Source of the DNA: Gammaproteobacteria bacterium
Lineage (GTDB): Bacteria > Pseudomonadota > Gammaproteobacteria > Xanthomonadales > Xanthomonadaceae
Direction of reading: 5' to 3'
NCBI GenBank assembly: GCA_024642445.1
Contig: JAHEBG010000036.1
Location: forward strand, 1-8,306
Length of the DNA: 8,306 nt
The notes below the pieces were generated by a model. The model made no database searches and was not told where the DNA came from. It saw only the letters and a program-made list of their open reading frames with translations. Of this stretch, positions 1 through 4,980 are shown one piece after another. How positions within the stretch are numbered: the first letter of the stretch is position 1; each line of letters begins with the position of its first letter. The position numbers were made by a program, and so were the translations under genes.

Positions 1-952
1 TGATGCCCTGCTTGCCTTCAACAAACAGCTGCACCGGTTTGTTGGCGATATAGGCACGGTTGGCCTCAGCCAACTGCTGGGCCAATTTGGCGATATCGCA
101 GCTGCCCATGCCGCGTTCATTGCGCGACAACATCAACAACGCGGTGGTCAGGTCGGTACACTGCAATGCCGCCCGATCGATGCGCAACAGGCGCTGACGC
201 ATTTTTTCACTGAGCTCGGGGTTGGCCAGCAACAGCTCGGTGGCGCCCCGGATGACTGCCAGTGGCGTGCGTAGTTCGTGACTGACATCGGCGTTGAATT
301 CGCGGTCGCGGCGAACGATTTGGGTCATCCGGCTGGAGTAGTCGTCCAGAGCTGAGGCCAGCTGGCCGACTTCATCTTCGGGAAACAACGGCGCCAACGG
401 CGGCGTATTTTCTTTATCGCCCATAATGCGCAAACGCCGGGCCAACTCCAATACCGGGCTGATGATTCGCGAAGACGACCAAATGCCAATGAGCCAGGCC
501 AACAAGGAAAACACGGCAATGGCGCCGATGACCAATAGTACGAGGCGTTGCTCGCTCAAGCTGGCACTGGTCACGTCGTAGCGCACATAGCTCACCAAGT
601 CGGCATCGCGGCGGATGGCGTACTTGTAACGGTGCATCTGACCATTGCTGTCGACTTCCTCGACATCGTACACGCCGGTTTTTAGGTTTTGTAGCGCCAA
701 CGGCATTTTATAGGCATTGCGCGTGCTCCAGATTTTCGCCGAGAGCATGGAAAACGTGGCGGTGCCCTGGGGATTGGTTCGGACCTGATCGACGAAATTA
801 TCGACTTCGCGCTGCAGCGTACTCTCAATCAGCTGGCCTTCCAGTTTTGACCGAAGATACAACGAAGAAACGGCAAACAGCGCCGTAAGCCCGAAACCGA
901 GCAGAAAAAAGGAAAATATGATCCGGGTACGGAGTCTACGCCGATACTGCAT
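1..952 (-). CDS. Sensor histidine kinase of a two-component system (partial, C-terminus outside window)
   Basis: This is an inner-membrane sensor kinase that would autophosphorylate and pass phosphate to the regulator encoded just upstream. About 317 residues are visible. They comprise a basic N-terminus (MQYRRRLRTR), a first membrane segment at about 11-31, a periplasmic sensor region at about 33-135, and a second membrane segment at about 137-158. A HAMP-like linker follows at about 159-210, with the PEDEVGQLASALD stretch typical of its second helix. The HisKA dimerisation box DVSHELRTPLAVIRG has the phospho-acceptor at His225. The ATP-binding HATPase domain lies beyond the window. The ATG at 952-950 overlaps the regulator's end by 17 bp, which suggests translational coupling. 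I chose this start because it sits just before the first membrane helix. The layout resembles PhoQ/QseC-class kinases. The periplasmic region shows no ligand motif I recognise, so the signal is unknown. Confidence 0.93.
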   Translation of the reverse strand, partial: MQYRRRLRTRIIFSFFLLGFGLTALFAVSSLYLRSKLEGQLIESTLQREVDNFVDQVRTNPQGTATFSMLSAKIWSTRNAYKMPLALQNLKTGVYDVEEVDSNGQMHRYKYAIRRDADLVSYVRYDVTSASLSEQRLVLLVIGAIAVFSLLAWLIGIWSSSRIISPVLELARRLRIMGDKENTPPLAPLFPEDEVGQLASALDDYSSRMTQIVRRDREFNADVSHELRTPLAVIRGATELLLANPELSEKMRQRLLRIDRAALQCTDLTTALLMLSRNERGMGSCDIAKLAQQLAEANRAYIANKPVQLFVEGKQGI

Positions 953-1622
953 CGGGATCGACGATCCGGTAGCCGATGCCATGACGCGTTTGAATCAGAG
1001 CCGTGGGAAACGGCTTGTCGATGGCTGCGCGCAGGCCATGGATATGGACACGCAAGCTGTCGGAATCCGGCAACTCTTCGCCCCAGACCTTGGTTTCCAG
1101 TTCGTTACGGGTCACCACCGAAGGTGAGGATTCCATCAATGCCTGCAGGATTTTCAAGGCGGTAGGGTTGAGCTGGATGGATTCTCCGCCACGGTGCACT
1201 TCCAGGGTATCCAGATTGAATTCCAGATCGGCGATATTGAGAATGCGCGAATGGCTGACTTTGGTACGTCGCGCCAATACCTGCAAACGCGCCTCCACTT
1301 CCTGCAAAGCAAACGGCTTCACCAGGTAATCGTCGGCACCGGAATCGAAGCCGGCCAATTTGCTTTCCAAGGAATCGCGAGCGGTCAGCATCAAAACCGG
1401 CGTTTGTTTTCGGCCTTCCACGCGCAGCTTCCTGCAGACCTCGATGCCATCAATACCCGGCAGATTGAGATCGAGCACGATGGCATCGAAATCATTGACC
1501 ACCGCCAAGTGCAGACCGGTGACACCGTCGGCGGCATAATCCACGGTATGGCCGCGGTCCTCAAGATAATCGCCGAGGTTGGCGGCGATATCCCGATTGT
1601 CTTCAATGACCAGTAAGCGCAT
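936..1622 (-). CDS. Two-component response regulator, OmpR/PhoB family
   Basis: This cytoplasmic transcription factor should be activated by phosphotransfer from the adjacent kinase. The N-terminal receiver domain (about 1-115) has the acidic pair E7/D8, phospho-acceptor D51 in IVLDLNLPG, T80 in LMLTARD, and K102 in DDYLVKPF, so all catalytic positions are present. A short linker leads to a winged-helix DNA-binding domain (about 130-222). That domain shows LNPTALKILQALM, VVTRNELETKVWG, DSLRVHIHGLRAAID and the closing TRHGIGYRI wing. At 228 residues it has full family length. It lies 6 bp after the exported-protein gene and overlaps the kinase gene by 17 bp. Its Shine-Dalgarno sequence is weak, so translation may depend on coupling to the gene before it. 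No particular ortholog (PhoP, QseB and so on) can be assigned from sequence alone. Confidence 0.95.
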   Translation of the reverse strand: MRLLVIEDNRDIAANLGDYLEDRGHTVDYAADGVTGLHLAVVNDFDAIVLDLNLPGIDGIEVCRKLRVEGRKQTPVLMLTARDSLESKLAGFDSGADDYLVKPFALQEVEARLQVLARRTKVSHSRILNIADLEFNLDTLEVHRGGESIQLNPTALKILQALMESSPSVVTRNELETKVWGEELPDSDSLRVHIHGLRAAIDKPFPTALIQTRHGIGYRIVDPDAVSA

Positions 1623-1628
1623 TAGAAA

Positions 1629-2075
1629 TCAGTTACCGGACACGCTAGATGATTGCTGGCGCTGTCCGGCCAAATCGCGCTGGGTACGTTCAAAAGAACG
1701 TTTGCGGGCAGCAGCCGTGATGCAGATACGCTTCTTCATGTTCGTACCCGGCGGGGTTTCAAAGGTGCAGACCAACTTGCTGTCGGCATAGGATTGTTTC
1801 AAAACGGCATTGATGGCGTCCTGAATTTTCATGCCCTGCTCGGCAGAGACGGTGCCAGCTTCCAGCATGGCAAACTGACTGTTCAGTTTTTCACGGCTGT
1901 CTTTGGATGTTTCGGCGTACTCGATGCCGGCCAATTTGGTGTCTATATGTTGTTTCTGCTGGGCAAAATTGCCGGCAGCGAAATTGAATTGAACTGCCTC
2001 AGTATCAAGCGCCTTGCCGGCGTTTGCCGAAGAGGCTGCAAGAAATAATGCGCTGGATAAAAGTAATGCTTTCAT
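1629..2075 (-). CDS. Small exported protein of unknown function with a conserved-looking two-cysteine segment
   Basis: The protein has 148 residues. Its N-terminus MKALLLSSALFLAASSANA is a textbook Sec signal peptide, with cleavage predicted after residue 19 (ANA|GKA). That leaves about 129 residues in the periplasm or outside. I chose the ATG at 2075 because it begins the signal peptide and has AAAAGG 10 bases upstream; a longer reading frame from 2120 adds 15 residues before it and is unlikely. The mature part is polar and mostly helical in appearance. Near its end are C103 and C118 in VCTFETPPGTNMKKRICIT, possibly a disulfide, then a basic Gln/Ser-rich tail. Small secreted proteins of xanthomonads and relatives often carry a similar C-x(n)-P-x-G-[ST]...[KR]-x-C-x-T segment; this is my recollection and was not searched. 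It is the first gene of an operon with the regulator and kinase. Its function is unknown. Confidence 0.85.
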   Translation of the reverse strand: MKALLLSSALFLAASSANAGKALDTEAVQFNFAAGNFAQQKQHIDTKLAGIEYAETSKDSREKLNSQFAMLEAGTVSAEQGMKIQDAINAVLKQSYADSKLVCTFETPPGTNMKKRICITAAARKRSFERTQRDLAGQRQQSSSVSGN

Positions 2076-2085
2076 AACGTGCTTG

Positions 2086-2091
2086 CCTTTT
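2086..2091 (-). promoter_or_regulatory. Ribosome binding site that fixes the start of the exported-protein gene
   Basis: AAAAGG on the minus strand lies 10 bases before the ATG at 2075-2073. It supports this start over the in-frame ATGs near 2120, which would place 15 polar residues in front of the signal peptide. Confidence 0.55.
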
Positions 2092-2139
2092 AAATTACCG
2101 CTATCAATCGGATACATCATAGAATTTTCCCCTATCGGC

Positions 2140-2169
2140 AGAATACCACTTTTGTCCTGGCGGTGACAA
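2140..2169 (-). promoter_or_regulatory. Candidate sigma70 promoter for the exported protein / two-component operon
   Basis: Read on the minus strand, TTGTCA (2169-2164; 5 of 6 to consensus) is followed after 18 bases by TATTCT (2145-2140; 4 of 6). A start near 2133 would give a leader of about 58 bases. The -35 element overlaps the T-tract of the terminator for the upstream gene. No clear paired operator repeats are visible, so autoregulation by the adjacent regulator cannot be read from the sequence. Confidence 0.35.
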
Positions 2170-2202
2170 AAAACCCGACAAGCCGTTTCCAGCTTGCCGG
2201 GT
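2168..2202 (-). terminator. Rho-independent terminator downstream of the RimK-like gene
   Basis: On the minus strand ACCCGGCAAGC pairs with GCTTGTCGGGT (2202-2192 with 2183-2173), an 11-bp stem with one G-T wobble and an 8-base loop TGGAAACG. It is followed directly by a run of Ts (six counting the last stem base). The orientation fits termination of leftward transcripts from the ligase gene that ends at 2349. It also insulates the operon whose candidate promoter starts at once beyond it. On the plus strand the wobble becomes an A-C mismatch and no T-run follows, so it acts mainly one way. Confidence 0.8.
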
Positions 2203-2348
2203 CAGGGCTGTAATGCACCGATTACCATAACCGGTTGGTTGCTGACGAGGCGCGCAAACCGAAGCAATGGTTGGATAAGGCTAGTCGCGTAACCGTTAAA
2301 TTTATGTTAATTCTGCCTGATGATTTGGTTATTCACCCAGGGCAAATT
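2203..2348. other. Noncoding stretch between RimK-like gene and terminator
   Basis: This is the 3' untranslated part of the leftward ligase transcript, about 146 bases. I see no credible reading frame with a ribosome binding site and no tRNA. Small symmetric elements are present: an 8-bp palindrome AACCGGTT at 2229-2236, and GTAAT/ATTAC arms around a 6-base loop at 2210-2225. Neither is strong enough to name. The stretch near 2295-2320 is A+T-rich compared with the flanking genes. Confidence 0.4.
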
Positions 2349-3197
2349 TCAATTTTGACGGGTTTCGAGCAAATCCAGGATTTTTCCTGCCACATCCACC
2401 CCGCTTGCCGCCTCCAAAGCCTCAAATCCGGGGCAGGCATTGACCTCCAGCAACAAGGGTCCGTGGTGAGATATCAGGATATCGACCCCCGCGATTTCCA
2501 GCCCAATACAGGCCGCTGCGCGTATTGCCAATGCCTCCAGTGCCGGTGACAGTGTGATGGCTGAAGCTTTCGCGCCCAAATGCCGGTTGGCTCTGAACTC
2601 GCCGTCTTGGGCAATGCGCTGCATGGCAGCCACGGCGACACCGCCCACAATGAAAACCCGTATATCGCGGCCGGCACTTTCTGCAATGAAATCCTGTAAT
2701 GCGAATGCCACATTGGCTTCGAACAATTGTTGCATGTGCTGCCATGCCGAATCCGGATCCGAGTGCAGACTCACGCCGTCGCCTTGCGCGCTGTCGTTAC
2801 GCTTGATTACCTGCGGCCAAGACAATTCCATGGCCATGAATGTGGCATGGGAAATGCGCTGCGATACAAACACCGTGCCCGGCATGGGCAAGGCTTCGCG
2901 CTTGAATACACTTGCGCTGTCCTGTTTTGAACGCGCCAAGGCCATAGCCTCGACACGATTGCAAACGGCAATGCCTGCCTGTGCATAAGCCATCAGCGCA
3001 GCCTGCCCTTGTGCCTGCCAACGCGGGCCGTACCGCGGTAACACACAATCGCGCCCGGACACCAAGCCGTCATGTATCGGGCTTGGTGCTTGCAGCGGAT
3101 CACAGAAGGTAGCCGTGTGCCCACGCGCGTGCGCGGCCTGCAACAAACGCCGATTGGCATACAGGTCGGCATCTCGGGACAAAATCACGATGTTCAC
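2349..3197 (-). CDS. RimK-like ATP-grasp ligase (alpha-L-glutamate ligase family)
   Basis: The protein has about 282 residues. ATP-grasp enzymes of this family join an amino acid, usually glutamate, to a protein or small-molecule carboxylate through an acyl-phosphate; E. coli RimK modifies ribosomal protein S6. The N-terminus NIVILSRDADLYANRRLLQAA aligns with E. coli RimK MKIAILSRD...LREAA. Later come an ATP-binding VIKRND (about 130-135), DIRVFIVGG (178 on), GEFRANRHLG (199 on), VDIL (238 on) and the metal-binding LLLEVNACPGFE (248 on; D239, E251, N253). I chose the GTG at 3197 because it matches the RimK N-terminus and lies 8 bases after a G-run that can serve as ribosome binding site; a GTG at 3206 is also possible. 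The segment after the ATP-binding lysine (RNDSAQGDGVSL) departs from RimK EGTQGIGVVL, so the substrate may differ and rimK is not asserted. Confidence 0.9.
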   Translation of the reverse strand: MNIVILSRDADLYANRRLLQAAHARGHTATFCDPLQAPSPIHDGLVSGRDCVLPRYGPRWQAQGQAALMAYAQAGIAVCNRVEAMALARSKQDSASVFKREALPMPGTVFVSQRISHATFMAMELSWPQVIKRNDSAQGDGVSLHSDPDSAWQHMQQLFEANVAFALQDFIAESAGRDIRVFIVGGVAVAAMQRIAQDGEFRANRHLGAKASAITLSPALEALAIRAAACIGLEIAGVDILISHHGPLLLEVNACPGFEALEAASGVDVAGKILDLLETRQN

Positions 3198-3242
3198 AAC
3201 CCGCACCCCCCCGGATTCGGCAAAAACGCTAAACTACAAGCT

Positions 3243-3443
3243 ATGGAATTGTATCTCAACGGCGAAAAACGTCAGGTGGACGCGCACACCACGTTGCCCA
3301 TGCTCATCGGCGCGCTCGGGCTGGAAGGCCAGCGCTTCGCGGTCGAGGTCAATCGAGCCATAGTTCCGAAAAGCGTGTTGGCGGAGCATGCCTTGCACGA
3401 AGGCGACCGCATTGAAATCATTCAAGCCATGGGTGGCGGTTAA
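3243..3443 (+). CDS. thiS: Sulfur carrier protein ThiS
   Basis: A 66-residue ubiquitin-fold protein that, as a C-terminal thiocarboxylate, delivers sulfur to ThiG for the thiazole ring of thiamin. The diagnostic features are the small size, the opening [13 protein letters not shown] beta-strand pattern, and the end EIIQAMGGG with the required terminal Gly-Gly. It is followed 38 bp later by thiG, its partner. The start at 3243 gives normal family length; extending the frame upstream would run into the divergent ligase gene. No Shine-Dalgarno sequence precedes the ATG. A TAAACT hexamer ends 7 bases before it, without a good -35. No TPP riboswitch fits in the short upstream gap. The adenylating partner ThiF is not in the window. 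Confidence 0.95.
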   Translation: MELYLNGEKRQVDAHTTLPMLIGALGLEGQRFAVEVNRAIVPKSVLAEHALHEGDRIEIIQAMGGG

Positions 3444-3445
3444 GC

Positions 3446-3475
3446 CTGACAGCCGCCGGTGTTTCAGGCGATAAT
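3446..3475 (+). promoter_or_regulatory. Candidate sigma70 promoter for thiG, implying a leaderless start
   Basis: CTGACA (3446-3451; 5 of 6) is followed after 18 bases by GATAAT (3470-3475; 5 of 6). Transcription would be expected about 7 bases after the -10, which falls at or within a base or so of the thiG ATG at 3482. The ATG has no usable Shine-Dalgarno sequence (AGAAG is only one base away), which fits a leaderless message. Part of the element also forms a weak CCTGA/TCAGG inverted repeat. Confidence 0.5.
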
Positions 3476-3481
3476 AGAAGC

Positions 3482-4276
3482 ATGACCCAGCCCACATTGC
3501 ATGACCCGCTCATCATCGCGGGAAAACCCTACCGTTCCCGCCTATTGACCGGTACCGGAAAATTCGTCGATTTCGAACAAACCCGCGAAGCGACACTGGC
3601 CGCCGGTGCCGAAATCGTAACGGTTGCCCTGCGCCGTACCAATTTAGGCCAGAACAAAGGCGAGCCGAACCTTTTGGAATTCTTGCCGCCCGAGCAGTTC
3701 ACGCTGTTGCCGAACACTGCCGGTTGCTACAACGCCGAGGATGCCGTGCGCACCTGCCAGCTGGCGCGCGAATTGCTGGACGGCCACAGATTGGTGAAGT
3801 TGGAAGTGTTGGGTGATCCGAAAACCCTGTACCCGAATGTCAGCCAGACCTTGATAGCCGCACGGCAACTGGTCAACGACGGCTTCGATGTGATGGTATA
3901 TACCTCGGATGACCCAATCATCGCGCAGGAACTGGAAGCCATCGGTTGCGTGGCGATCATGCCCTTGGCCGCCCCTATCGGCTCCGGCCTGGGCATCCAG
4001 AACAAATGGAGCCTGCTTGAAATCATCGAAAACGCCAAGGTGCCGGTACTGGTTGATGCCGGTGTCGGCACGGCTTCGGATGCCACCATCGCCATGGAGT
4101 TGGGCTGCGACGGGGTATTGATGAATACCGCCATCGCCGCTGCCAAACAGCCTGTGCTGATGGCGGCTGCCATGCGTAAAGCCGTTGAAGCCGGCCGTGA
4201 AGCCTTTCTTGCCGGGCGCATGCCCAAGCGCCGCTATGCCAATGCCTCGTCGCCACTGGACGGACTGTTTTTCTGA
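3482..4276 (+). CDS. thiG: Thiazole synthase ThiG
   Basis: ThiG condenses 1-deoxy-xylulose-5-phosphate, dehydroglycine or iminoglycine, and sulfur from ThiS-thiocarboxylate into the thiazole phosphate moiety of thiamin. It is a 264-residue TIM-barrel, normal for the family. Visible hallmarks are [12 protein letters not shown] (19-30), the [15 protein letters not shown] segment (78-92), and K106 in LVKLEVLGD, the Schiff-base lysine, with E108 beside it. Further on are [13 protein letters not shown] (162-174), [13 protein letters not shown] with D192, and the phosphate-binding [12 protein letters not shown] (208-219). It sits directly after thiS and overlaps trmB by one base (TGATG). It probably has its own promoter in the thiS-thiG gap. 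No thiC, thiD, thiE, thiO/thiH or thiF is in the window, so the rest of the pathway must be elsewhere. Confidence 0.97.
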   Translation: MTQPTLHDPLIIAGKPYRSRLLTGTGKFVDFEQTREATLAAGAEIVTVALRRTNLGQNKGEPNLLEFLPPEQFTLLPNTAGCYNAEDAVRTCQLARELLDGHRLVKLEVLGDPKTLYPNVSQTLIAARQLVNDGFDVMVYTSDDPIIAQELEAIGCVAIMPLAAPIGSGLGIQNKWSLLEIIENAKVPVLVDAGVGTASDATIAMELGCDGVLMNTAIAAAKQPVLMAAAMRKAVEAGREAFLAGRMPKRRYANASSPLDGLFF

Positions 4277-4971
4277 TGTCGGATACCGAAGAAAGGCAAC
4301 GCGGTATCCGCAGTTACGTGTTACGCCAAGGCCGTGCCACGGAATCGCAGAAGCGCGCCTTCGATCGGTATTGGCCCCTTTACGGCTTGGACTATACCGG
4401 CACCCTTCGTGATTTCTCCGAACATTTTGCACCCCATCGGAAACGTGTGGTTGAAATCGGTTTTGGCAACGGTGAACAGTTGCTGTTTGCTGCCGGAAAT
4501 GAACCGCATCGGGATTTCATCGGCATTGAAGTGCATTCGCCTGGCGTGGGTCGTGCACTCAATGGCATTGCTGAAAACGGCTATACCAACGTCCGCGTCT
4601 ACCGGCATGATGCCGTTGAAGTCCTGCAAAACGAAATCGAAGACGCATCCTTGCAGGAGATCCGCATTTATTTTCCCGATCCGTGGCACAAGAAGCGCCA
4701 TCACAAGCGGCGCTTGGTGCAACCGGCCTTGGTGAAACTGCTGGCGCAGAAATTAAGTCCGGGTGGCCTATTGCACTTGGCCACCGATTGGCGCGAATAT
4801 GTAGAGCATATGTGGGACGTCTGCGACAATGAACCAATGCTGGAAGCAACTGCGGGCCCCGGCCATGCCGTGCCGCGTCCGGCTTGGCGCATGCAAACCC
4901 ATTTTGAAAAACGTGGCCTGAAACTTGGGCATGGCGTTTGGGATCTGCTCTACACCCGGCGATTGGAGTAA
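4276..4971 (+). CDS. trmB: tRNA (guanine-N7-)-methyltransferase TrmB
   Basis: TrmB makes 7-methylguanosine at position 46 in the variable loop of many tRNAs, using S-adenosylmethionine. The 231-residue Rossmann-type enzyme shows the family's signature stretches: [10 protein letters not shown] (11-20), SAM-binding [10 protein letters not shown] (58-67), [14 protein letters not shown] (82-95), and the catalytic [15 protein letters not shown] (132-146). Near the C-terminus are LATDW (168-172) and the TRNA-binding-side motif [12 protein letters not shown] (208-219). The length is normal. Its ATG overlaps the thiG stop by one base and lacks a strong ribosome binding site, which points to translational coupling. 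The thiG-trmB pairing is, as I recall, common in Xanthomonas-like bacteria although thiamin synthesis and tRNA methylation are not known to be linked. Confidence 0.96.
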   Translation: MSDTEERQRGIRSYVLRQGRATESQKRAFDRYWPLYGLDYTGTLRDFSEHFAPHRKRVVEIGFGNGEQLLFAAGNEPHRDFIGIEVHSPGVGRALNGIAENGYTNVRVYRHDAVEVLQNEIEDASLQEIRIYFPDPWHKKRHHKRRLVQPALVKLLAQKLSPGGLLHLATDWREYVEHMWDVCDNEPMLEATAGPGHAVPRPAWRMQTHFEKRGLKLGHGVWDLLYTRRLE

Positions 4972-4980
4972 CGCACGGCC

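Noticed and set aside
1194..1616. 140-residue plus-strand reading frame across the response-regulator gene
   Set aside because: It is antisense to a gene with complete receiver motifs, has no ribosome binding site and resembles no protein I know.
2076..2120. Upstream extension of the exported protein to the ATG at 2120
   Set aside because: It adds MMYPIDSGNLKGKHV before a clean signal peptide that has its own ribosome binding site.
2203..2348. Possible small RNA or short gene in the gap after the ligase gene
   Set aside because: No promoter, start with ribosome binding site or stable fold distinct from the terminator could be supported.
3446..3468. CCTGA/TCAGG inverted repeat between thiS and thiG as a terminator
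   Set aside because: It has only five paired bases, a long mismatched interior and no T-run; the same bases fit a promoter better.
3644..4432. 262-residue minus-strand reading frame opposite thiG
   Set aside because: It is a long shadow frame of a codon-biased gene. Its His/Gln/Arg/Gly-rich composition lacks domain motifs, and ThiG on the plus strand has all catalytic residues.
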